A stretch of 5,454 bases of DNA from Ramlibacter sp. (GTDB taxonomy: Bacteria > Pseudomonadota > Gammaproteobacteria > Burkholderiales > Burkholderiaceae_C): positions 1 to 5,454 of the forward strand of contig JAJNBO010000283.1 in assembly GCA_021156245.1 (NCBI GenBank). The letters are read 5' to 3'. The translations under genes and the position numbers were made by a program. Below the pieces are notes generated by a model. It saw only the letters and a program-made list of their open reading frames with translations, did no database searches and had not been told where the DNA came from. Of the stretch, positions 1-5,058 are shown piece after piece (within the stretch, counting starts at the first letter, position 1; every line of letters starts with the position of its first letter).

Positions 1-1
1 C

Positions 2-46
2 TTCACCGAGAAGCGCAAGCCCGCCTGGGCGCAGCCCGCCGAATGA
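2..46 (+). CDS. C-terminal end of an enoyl-CoA hydratase/isomerase-like protein (partial)
   Basis: Only the last 14 codons and the stop are present, reading FTEKRKPAWAQPAE then TGA. The pattern F-x-EKRKP-x-W close to the C-terminus is typical of crotonase-superfamily enoyl-CoA hydratases, which hydrate trans-2-enoyl-CoA in beta-oxidation and related acyl-CoA pathways. The stop codon overlaps the start of the mechanosensitive channel gene in an ATGA arrangement at 43-46, so the two are probably co-transcribed and translationally coupled. The family call rests on this short tail alone. The catalytic residues lie outside the window, so another crotonase-fold enzyme cannot be excluded. Confidence 0.6.
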   Translation, partial: FTEKRKPAWAQPAE

Positions 47-1299
47 ACGCCCTCGAGCTGCTGCTCCGTGGCGAGAGCCACGGCGCCGTCGCCTGGCAAG
101 TCGCGGTACTGTCGGGTTGCATCGCGGTCGCATGGGGCGTGTGCTGGCTGCTCGGTCGCCGCGCGCCCGCGGACTCCATCTGGTTCGGCCGCGGCACCAT
201 CGACGGCGTGCTGTTCCCCATGCTGGCGCTGGGCCTCACCTACAGCGCGCGGGTCGGCCTGGGAGCGTTCCACCAGGTTCCGCTGCTGCGCATCGCCGTG
301 CCGGTGCTGCTCGCCTTGGTGGGCATCCGGCTGCTGGCCCGCGTATTCACCGTGGTGTTCCCGCGTTCCGGCTTCGCGCGGGTGGCCGAACGCGTGTTTT
401 CCTGGGTGGCGTGGCTGGCGGCGGTGCTGTGGATCCTGGGGCTGATGCCTGCCGTGCTGGAGGAGATGGAGGCCATCCAGTTCTCGTTCGGCAAGTCGGA
501 GATCAGCCTGCTGGCCATCGTGCAGGGCACGCTCTCGTCCGGCCTGGTGATGGTGCTGGCCCTCTGGGTGGCCTCCGCGCTGGAGCGGCAGGTGCTGCGG
601 GACACGGTGTCGGACCTGTCGCTGCGCAAGGCAGCCAGCAACGCGATCCGCGCCACGCTGCTGCTGCTCGGCTTCCTGTTCGCGTTGTCCGCGGTGGGCG
701 TGGACCTGACGGCGTTGTCGGTGCTGGGTGGCGCGCTCGGCGTCGGCATCGGGTTCGGCCTGCAGAAGCTGGCGGCCAACTACGTGAGCGGCTTCGTCAT
801 CCTGGCCGAGCGCAGCCTGCGCATCGGCGACACGGTGCGCGTGGACAACTTCGAGGGCGTGGTGGCGGACATCAAGACGCGCTACACGCTGATCCGTTCG
901 CTGTCCGGCCGCGAGTCGATCGTTCCCAACGAGAAACTGATCACCGAACGCATCGAGAACCTGTCGCTCGCCGACCCCAAGGTGCTGTTGTCGACCGAAG
1001 TCGCGGTGAGCTACGACGCCGATCCCGAACAGGTGCGCGAGATCCTGCTGGAGGCTGCGCGCGGCGCCGCGCGCGTGGTGCCGGATCCCGCGCCGGGTGT
1101 CCAGCTGGTGAAGTTCGGCAGCGACGGGCTCGAGTTCAAGCTCGCCTTCTGGATCGCCGACCCGCAGAACGGCGGCGGCGCCGTGGTCTCGGAAGTGAAC
1201 TTCCGGATCCTGCAGGGCCTGCGCGCGGCGGGGATCGACATCCCTTATCCGCAGCGCGTGGTGCACCTCACTTCATCAGCGAAGGAAGCCACAGGCTGA
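43..1299 (+). CDS. MscS-family mechanosensitive ion channel, long form
   Basis: This 418-residue inner-membrane protein should open under membrane tension and release solutes during hypo-osmotic shock. Hydrophobic segments lie near residues 16-38, 53-72, 80-106, 118-138, 155-180 and 200-222. They precede the pore-lining MscS helix at about 223-250, a Gly/Ala-rich stretch containing GGALGVGIGFGLQKLAANY. The beta domain follows, with RIGDTVRV (260-267), EGVVADI (271-277) and SIVPNEKL (292-299), then the alpha/beta C-terminal domain to about residue 405 (IDIPYPQRVVHL). At 418 residues it is longer than E. coli MscS (286) because of extra N-terminal membrane helices. The ATG at 43 overlaps the upstream stop and has no clear Shine-Dalgarno sequence, which suggests translational coupling to the enoyl-CoA hydratase-like gene. 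Its last 32 bp overlap the 3' end of the convergent dctM. Family membership is secure; which MscS subgroup it belongs to is not. Confidence 0.93.
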   Translation: MNALELLLRGESHGAVAWQVAVLSGCIAVAWGVCWLLGRRAPADSIWFGRGTIDGVLFPMLALGLTYSARVGLGAFHQVPLLRIAVPVLLALVGIRLLARVFTVVFPRSGFARVAERVFSWVAWLAAVLWILGLMPAVLEEMEAIQFSFGKSEISLLAIVQGTLSSGLVMVLALWVASALERQVLRDTVSDLSLRKAASNAIRATLLLLGFLFALSAVGVDLTALSVLGGALGVGIGFGLQKLAANYVSGFVILAERSLRIGDTVRVDNFEGVVADIKTRYTLIRSLSGRESIVPNEKLITERIENLSLADPKVLLSTEVAVSYDADPEQVREILLEAARGAARVVPDPAPGVQLVKFGSDGLEFKLAFWIADPQNGGGAVVSEVNFRILQGLRAAGIDIPYPQRVVHLTSSAKEATG

Positions 1300-2560
1300 G
1301 CTGCGGAAACGCGATCAGCAGGCCCAGGACGACCACCATCGTCAGCACCAGGGGCCAGCATCCCTTGAAGATGCGCGCCAGCCCGACGCCCGGCAACAGC
1401 GCGTTCAGCACGAAGAGGTTCATGCCCACGGGCGGCGAGATCAGGCCGATCTGCACGATCATCACGATCAGCACGCCGAACCAGACGGGGTCGAAGCCGA
1501 GGCCCGTGACGATGGGGAAGAACAGCGGGATGGTGAGCAGCACCATGGTGAGCTCTTCCATCACCGTGCCGAGCAGCACGTAGATGGCCATCATGGCCAC
1601 GATCACCATGGTCGGCGACATGCCGAGGTTCTCGATCGCGTCCTTCAGGTCCATCGGAAGGGTGGTGAAGTTCACGAAGTTCGCGAACAGCGTCGCCGCG
1701 ATCAGCAGCGTGAACAGCATGGCGGTGGTCCGTGCGGATTCCACCAGCACCTGGAACAGCACCGGCCAGGTCAGGCGCCGCCGCAGCAGGGCGAACAGGA
1801 AGGCGCCGAAGGCACCGAAGCCCGCCCCTTCGGTGGCGGTGAAGAAGCCGCCGTAGATGCCGCCCAGCACCACGATCACCAGGACCACCACGCCCCAGAT
1901 GCCGCGCAGGGCGCGCCAGCGCTGCGGCCACGTCGAGCGTTCGCCGGGCGGCGCGTGCTCCGGGTCCCGCGACGTGATGAGCGCCACCGTCAGCATCAGC
2001 ATGGCGGCGGTCAGCAGCCCGGGGATCACCCCGGCAGCGAACAGGTGGCCGATGTTGGTCTGGGTCACGATGCCGTAGATCACCATGATGGTGGACGGCG
2101 GGATCATGATGCCCAGCGTGCCGCCCGCGGCCATGACGCCGGTGGACAGCGAGTCGCTGTAGCCCAGCTTGCGCATGGATGGGTACGCCACCTTGCTCAT
2201 CGTGGCGGCCGTTGCGATGGAAGACCCGCAGATGGCGCCGAAACCGGCGCAGGCGGCGATCGTGGCATGCGCCAGGCCGCCGCGCACGTGGCCGATGAAC
2301 GCATAGGCCGCCTGGAACAGCTCGTGCGCCAGCCCGGCCCGCGCGACGAAATTCCCCATCAGGATGAAGAGGGGGATGACGGACAGGGTGTACGCGAAGC
2401 CCGTCTCGTAGACCACCTGGGAGGTGCTGGCCAGCGCCGGCACCCAGCCGCGCGTGAGCCAGACGCCCGCGAAGCCGACGAGGCCCATGGCGAAGGCCAG
2501 CGGAACGCGCATCAGGGCGAGCAGAAAGATCGCGCCGAATCCCAGCAACGCTTCGGTCAC
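1268..2560 (-). CDS. dctM: TRAP transporter large permease, DctM family
   Basis: This is the 430-residue membrane subunit that carries substrate in tripartite ATP-independent periplasmic (TRAP) transport, driven by an ion gradient and fed by the DctP binding protein. It is hydrophobic throughout, as expected for roughly 12 membrane segments. DctM hallmarks are SVIPLFILMGNFVARAGL (60-77), GSSIATAATMSKVAYPSM (112-129), GTLGIMIPPSTIMVIYG (147-163), TATEGAG (241-247) and GLISPPVGMNLFV (372-384). I chose the GTG at 2560-2558 as start because it gives the usual N-terminus VTEALLGFGAIFLL and overlaps the dctQ stop as GTGA. The frame stays open further upstream to an ATG at 2641, but that would add 27 Arg/Pro-rich residues lying inside dctQ. 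It is the last gene of the dctP-dctQ-dctM operon and ends tail to tail inside the mechanosensitive channel gene, leaving no room for an intergenic terminator. The transported substrate cannot be read from the sequence. Confidence 0.94.
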   Translation of the reverse strand: MTEALLGFGAIFLLALMRVPLAFAMGLVGFAGVWLTRGWVPALASTSQVVYETGFAYTLSVIPLFILMGNFVARAGLAHELFQAAYAFIGHVRGGLAHATIAACAGFGAICGSSIATAATMSKVAYPSMRKLGYSDSLSTGVMAAGGTLGIMIPPSTIMVIYGIVTQTNIGHLFAAGVIPGLLTAAMLMLTVALITSRDPEHAPPGERSTWPQRWRALRGIWGVVVLVIVVLGGIYGGFFTATEGAGFGAFGAFLFALLRRRLTWPVLFQVLVESARTTAMLFTLLIAATLFANFVNFTTLPMDLKDAIENLGMSPTMVIVAMMAIYVLLGTVMEELTMVLLTIPLFFPIVTGLGFDPVWFGVLIVMIVQIGLISPPVGMNLFVLNALLPGVGLARIFKGCWPLVLTMVVVLGLLIAFPQLSLWLPSLMK

Positions 2561-3042
2561 AACGCGGCCCCGTCGCCTTCGAAGCGGTCGTGCGGCTTTT
2601 GGAACACCAGGACGACGTGCACCAGCCCCGTGAGGGCGCACAGCAGTCCCATGCCGTAGACGAAGGGCGCCTTGGCGATCTTCAGCTGCGCGGTGGTCTC
2701 ACCGGTCTGCCCGAACTCCGCGCCGGACTGCCACATCAGCCAGCCCAGTCCCAGCAGGGCAGCAGCGCAGACAAGCTGCACCGCCACCTGCTGCAGCCGG
2801 CGCAGCCACATGGGCAGGTAGGGATCGAGCGAGTCGAACTCGACGTGTTCACCGCGGCGCGATACCAGCGGCAGCGCCGCGAAGATCACGATCACCATCA
2901 GCAGTTCGGTCAGCTCCAGGGAGCCCGGGATGGAGCTGGACAGGAACTTGCGTCCCAGCACGTCCAGGAACGTCAGCGCCATGATGGCGAAGAGCGCGAC
3001 GCCCGACAGCAACCCGCACAGCAGGTCGAGCAGCTTGTTCAA
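2557..3042 (-). CDS. dctQ: TRAP transporter small permease, DctQ family
   Basis: This 161-residue protein is the small membrane subunit that pairs with DctM. Four hydrophobic segments are visible, near residues 8-28, 45-62, 83-105 and 125-147, the standard DctQ topology. DctQ-type features are DVLGRKFLSSSIPGSLELTE (27-46) after the first helix and SRRGEHVEFD (61-70) after the second. The start is read as TTG at 3042-3040. The dctP stop (TAA, 3051-3049) lies in the same frame only two codons upstream, so there is no earlier start, and the next in-frame ATG would delete the first membrane helix. No strong ribosome binding site precedes the TTG, so translation probably depends on ribosomes finishing dctP. 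The 3' end overlaps the dctM GTG start by 4 bp. The family call is confident; the start codon is inferred. Confidence 0.9.
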   Translation of the reverse strand: MNKLLDLLCGLLSGVALFAIMALTFLDVLGRKFLSSSIPGSLELTELLMVIVIFAALPLVSRRGEHVEFDSLDPYLPMWLRRLQQVAVQLVCAAALLGLGWLMWQSGAEFGQTGETTAQLKIAKAPFVYGMGLLCALTGLVHVVLVFQKPHDRFEGDGAAL

Positions 3043-3048
3043 GCCGGC

Positions 3049-4065
3049 TTACTTCGACAGCTTGGCGATCTCGGCGCGGAAGTCCGCCAGCAGCCTGGCC
3101 GCGTTCTTCAGGCCCTTCGCCTCGGCGTCCTTGACCCACTTGGCCTCGAGCTGCGACGTCTTGGCCTTCACGTCGGCGACAAACCTGGCGTCGGCCTTGA
3201 CGACCTGCACGTTGTTGGCCTGCATGAGCGCGTACGCACGGCGGTCGAACTTGTCCCAGGAGCGGCCGATCATCCGCGCCGCCACTTCGCCCGACGCGTC
3301 GTCCACCGCCTTCTTCTCCTCCGGGCTCATCTTGTCGTACTTGGCCGGGTTCATCATGAACACGAAGCTCGTGTTGTAGAGGCCACCCGGGAAGGTGGTC
3401 GCGTGCTTGACCAGCTTGTCCAGCTTGAAGGCCTCCACCGACTCGGCGGGAAACAGCGTGCCGTCCATCACGCCGCCGGACAGCAGCTCGTACGACTCCG
3501 GCGCCGGCTTCAGGGTGACGTTCATGCCCAGGACCTTGGACACCTCGTTCACCATGCCGCCGCCCACGCGCCACTTGAGGCCCTGCAGGTCCTCCAGCTT
3601 GGTGACGGGACGCTTGGTGTTGAACACGATGCCGGGGCCGTGCGTGAAGAAGGCCAGCACCTTCACGCCCTCGTGCTCCTTGATGAACTCGGGGTTCTTG
3701 AAGGCCACCCGGTTGAAGGCGACCGACATGGTCTCTGCCGAGTCGCCCAGGAACGGGAATTCGGCCAGCTGCGGATACACGAAGCGGCCCGGCGTGTAGC
3801 CGTGTACCGTGAACGTGACGTCGGCCAGGCCGTTCTTCACCGCGTCGAAGCTGCCCGGGGGCGCGGCCACCGCGCGCGGCAGGTGGTTGCAGCGGATCTT
3901 GTTCTTGCTGTTCTTCTCCACCAGGTCGCACCATTCCTTCTGGGCGAGCGTCAGCGCGTGGCCGGGCGGCACCCAGCTGGAGGTGGTGAGAACGGTCTGC
4001 GCGGCGGCCGGCAAGGATGTGCATGCGGCTGCGATGGCGGCGATGGAAATCAGGCTGCGTTTCAT
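3049..4065 (-). CDS. dctP: TRAP transporter substrate-binding protein, DctP family
   Basis: This 338-residue periplasmic protein captures the substrate, usually an organic acid, and hands it to DctQM. The N-terminus MKRSLISIAAIAAACTSLPA and the following AAQ form a signal peptide, with likely cleavage after Ala22 (AAA/Q). Cys15 makes a lipoprotein signal a weaker alternative. The mature protein carries TTSSWVPPGHAL (27-38), FPFLGDSAETM (103-113), a central LEDLQGLKWRVGGG (157-170) and VMDGTLFPAESVEAFK (199-214). Arg166 sits where DctP proteins carry the conserved arginine that binds the substrate carboxylate. Cys46 and Cys59 could form a disulfide. The ATG at 4065-4063 is preceded by AAGGAG at good spacing. 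The open frame extends upstream to 4218, but that stretch has no signal-peptide character and crosses the intergenic control region, so it is excluded. It is the first gene of the operon and is divergent from etfB. Substrate unknown; an acid degraded through acyl-CoA intermediates would suit the neighbours. Confidence 0.93.
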   Translation of the reverse strand: MKRSLISIAAIAAACTSLPAAAQTVLTTSSWVPPGHALTLAQKEWCDLVEKNSKNKIRCNHLPRAVAAPPGSFDAVKNGLADVTFTVHGYTPGRFVYPQLAEFPFLGDSAETMSVAFNRVAFKNPEFIKEHEGVKVLAFFTHGPGIVFNTKRPVTKLEDLQGLKWRVGGGMVNEVSKVLGMNVTLKPAPESYELLSGGVMDGTLFPAESVEAFKLDKLVKHATTFPGGLYNTSFVFMMNPAKYDKMSPEEKKAVDDASGEVAARMIGRSWDKFDRRAYALMQANNVQVVKADARFVADVKAKTSQLEAKWVKDAEAKGLKNAARLLADFRAEIAKLSK

Positions 4066-4073
4066 CCCACGAG

Positions 4074-4079
4074 CTCCTT
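4074..4079 (-). promoter_or_regulatory. dctP ribosome binding site
   Basis: AAGGAG on the minus strand lies 8 nt before the ATG at 4065-4063. It decides the dctP start in favour of the signal-peptide methionine over the longer upstream reading frame, and it is the only strong Shine-Dalgarno sequence in the TRAP operon. Confidence 0.8.
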
Positions 4080-4157
4080 GTATTGGTGCGATGCAATGTA
4101 AGCCGCTCGCTTGGGAAGGCCGGTCCAGACTTACCCGCATCGGGCCATCGCAGCGCC

Positions 4158-4163
4158 TATAAT
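4158..4163 (+). promoter_or_regulatory. etfB: Candidate -10 element of the etfB promoter
   Basis: A perfect TATAAT lies on the plus strand 135 nt before the etfB ATG. No good -35 hexamer sits at 16-18 bp upstream: positions 4135-4140 read CCGCAT, and the nearest T-rich hexamer, TTACCC at 4131-4136, is 21 bp away. Transcription would start near 4170 and give a leader of about 130 nt. The poor -35 suggests a weak or activator-assisted promoter, or that the true start lies elsewhere. Confidence 0.5.
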
Positions 4164-4166
4164 CGC

Positions 4167-4190
4167 AAAAAAGAACGGTCGTTCTATTTT
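4167..4190. promoter_or_regulatory. Inverted repeat AGAACG-GT-CGTTCT with A/T flanks, probable TetR-type operator
   Basis: The core 4172-4185 is a perfect 6-bp inverted repeat around GT. The symmetry continues into AAAA (4167-4170) and TTTT (4187-4190), so 10 of 12 base pairs match across 24 bp; only the 4171/4186 pair and the central pair fail. Size and form suit a dimeric helix-turn-helix repressor of the TetR family. The site begins 4 bp after TATAAT and so covers the expected transcription start, where a repressor would block the ETF promoter. The regulator is not in the window. TetR-family regulators of fatty-acid or acyl-CoA catabolism are the natural candidates in these bacteria, but that identity is inferred. 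Confidence 0.62.
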
Positions 4191-4254
4191 GATCCGCAAG
4201 GGCGTGGCACGATGCCATCCCTGCCCGCGGCCGCCGGGGGCGACATAGAATTCC

Positions 4255-4274
4255 AGTTTACGTAAACGTCAACT
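4255..4274. promoter_or_regulatory. Inverted repeat TTTACGT-AA-ACGTCAA, LiuR-like operator
   Basis: The half-sites TTTACGT (4257-4263) and ACGTCAA (4266-4272) are inverted copies with one mismatch around an AA centre. Symmetry extends one A/T and one G/C pair outward, giving 8 of 10 pairs over 20 bp. An internal 12-bp perfect palindrome, GTTTACGTAAAC, lies at 4256-4267. The sequence resembles, from memory, the TTGACGTTTACGTAAA-type sites of LiuR, the MerR-family regulator of branched-chain amino acid and acyl-CoA catabolism in Proteobacteria. The site ends 24 nt before the etfB start codon. On the minus strand its TTGACG could also serve as a -35 element directed toward dctP. No regulator gene is present here. 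Confidence 0.6.
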
Positions 4275-4285
4275 CTCCCAACTCT

Positions 4286-4290
4286 AGGAG
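4286..4290 (+). promoter_or_regulatory. etfB: etfB ribosome binding site
   Basis: AGGAG lies 8 nt before the ATG at 4299. The initiation region of the gene is therefore intact even though the coding sequence is disrupted further on. Confidence 0.8.
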
Positions 4291-4298
4291 TTCCCAGC

Positions 4299-4971
4299 AT
4301 GAAGGTCCTGGTCCCGGTCAAGCGGGTGGTGGACTACAACGTGAAGGTCCGCGTGAAATCGGACAACACGGGTGTGGACATCGCGAACGTGAAGAATCGC
4401 CGTCTCCTGCGGCGTGCAGCAGTGCCAGGAAACGCTGCGCACGGCCATGGCGATCGGCGCCGACCGCGCCATCCTGGTCCAGACCGACGAGGAACTGCAG
4501 CCGCTGGCCGTCGCCAAGATCCTGAAGGCGCTGTTCGACAAGGAACAGCCCGGCCTGGTGATCCTGGGCAAGCAGGCGATCGACGACGACTGCAACCAGA
4601 CCGGCCAGATGCTGGCCGCGCTGGCGGACCTGCCGCAGGCCACCTTCGCCTCCAAGGTCGAAGTCGCCGACGGCAAAGCCAAGGTCACGCGCGAAGTCGA
4701 CGGCGGCCTGGAGACCATCTCCGTGTCCATTCCCGCGGTCATCACCACCGACTTGCGCCTGAACGAGCCGCGCTACGTGACGCTGCCCAACATCATGAAG
4801 GCCAAGAAGAAGCAGCTGGACGTGGTCAAGCCCGAGGACCTGGGCGTGGACGTCAAGCCGCGCCTGAAGACCCTGAAGGTCACCGAGCCGCCCAAGCGCG
4901 GCGCGGGCGTGAAGGTGCCGGACGTCGCGACGCTGGTGCAGAAGCTCAAGACCGAAGCCAAGGTCATCTGA
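4299..4971 (+). pseudogene. etfB: Electron transfer flavoprotein beta subunit, disrupted by an internal deletion and frameshift
   Basis: EtfB pairs with EtfA and takes electrons from acyl-CoA dehydrogenases to ETF-ubiquinone oxidoreductase; the beta subunit binds AMP. Two frames each encode part of it. Codons 1-32 from ATG 4299 give [20 protein letters not shown] and end in DIANVK at 4394. The family then resumes in the next frame at ATC 4396 with [20 protein letters not shown] and continues for 191 residues to TGA 4971. That part includes [15 protein letters not shown], the recognition loop [20 protein letters not shown] and GVKVPDV. EtfB is normally about 249 residues, so about 26 are missing, including the conserved SMNPFDEIAVEEAVRLKE-type block. 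This fits a 77-nt deletion at 4394-4396. The first frame instead runs out of register to a TGA at 5184-5186, inside etfA. An internal GTG at 4414 could restart the second frame but has no ribosome binding site. It is a true pseudogene or an assembly error; gene identity is certain. Confidence 0.9.
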
Positions 4972-4978
4972 TCAACTC

Positions 4979-5040
4979 CGTCATTCCCGCGAAGGCGGGA
5001 ATCCAGGGCGCCCTGGATCCCCGCCTTCGCGGGGATGACG
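4979..5040. repeat. 62-bp REP-like palindrome between etfB and etfA
   Basis: The element starts CGTCATTCCCGCG and ends CGCGGGGATGACG. It is symmetrical around GGGCGCCC (5006-5013), with 29 of 31 pairs matching; the exceptions are 4985/5034 and 5000/5019. Each arm contains its own short hairpin, CCCGC-GAAG-GCGGG (4986-4999) and CCCCGC-CTTC-GCGGGG (5019-5034), so the DNA or RNA could form one long stem or two adjacent ones. In RNA the 4985/5034 pair becomes U-G, leaving a single A-C mismatch. No T-run follows on either strand, so it is not an ordinary intrinsic terminator. Palindromes with these TCATTCCCGCG ends are familiar dispersed intergenic repeats in proteobacterial genomes. It begins 8 nt after the etfB stop and ends 18 nt before the etfA start. 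It could stabilise or process the etfBA message, or be a passive insertion. Confidence 0.88.
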
Positions 5041-5044
5041 ATTC

Positions 5045-5050
5045 AAAGGA
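5045..5050 (+). promoter_or_regulatory. etfA: etfA ribosome binding site
   Basis: AAAGGA lies 8 nt before the ATG at 5059 and just 4 nt beyond the end of the palindrome. A folded palindrome in the mRNA would end right beside this site. Confidence 0.7.
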
Positions 5051-5058
5051 TTGCATCC

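Larger units (their letters stand above)
4066..4298. other. Divergent intergenic control region between dctP and etfB
   Basis: This 233-bp gap separates the two start codons and must hold the promoters of both the TRAP operon (minus) and the ETF genes (plus). It contains a TATAAT, two separate inverted repeats and an A/T-rich patch around 4158-4191 that stands out from the GC-rich surroundings. No credible coding sequence is seen. Open frames that cross it are short or are extensions of dctP without protein-like character. A clear sigma-70 promoter for dctP was not found. Confidence 0.75.

Noticed and set aside
117..1583. 488-codon plus-strand frame overlapping the mechanosensitive channel gene
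   Set aside because: It is an Arg/Gly/Ala-rich shadow in another frame of a well-recognised gene, continuing into the antisense of dctM.
2561..2641. Upstream extension of dctM to an ATG at 2641
   Set aside because: The added 27 residues are Arg/Pro-rich and lie inside dctQ in another frame. The GTG at 2560 overlaps the dctQ stop and gives a normal DctM N-terminus.
2590..4101. Long plus-strand open frame (503 codons) opposite dctP and dctQ
   Set aside because: Its composition is dominated by Arg, His, Gln, Leu and Val, as expected from the complement of GC-rich coding DNA. The minus-strand genes have clear family matches.
4066..4218. Upstream extension of dctP to an ATG at 4218 (51 extra residues)
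   Set aside because: It would bury the signal peptide inside the protein, ignores the AAGGAG at 4074-4079, and covers the TATAAT and the dyad.
4205..4219. TGGCACG block resembling the -24 element of a sigma-54 promoter
   Set aside because: The position that should carry the -12 GC reads TC, and that dinucleotide is essential. The block is also part of a small TGGCA-CGA-TGCCA repeat that may be chance.
4299..4971. Programmed ribosomal frameshift as an explanation for the two etfB frames
   Set aside because: No slippery heptamer is evident at the junction, and a frameshift alone would not supply the roughly 26 conserved residues that are missing.
4979..5040. Palindrome as a Rho-independent terminator between etfB and etfA
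   Set aside because: The stem is strong but no T-run follows on either strand, and etfA must be transcribed through it.
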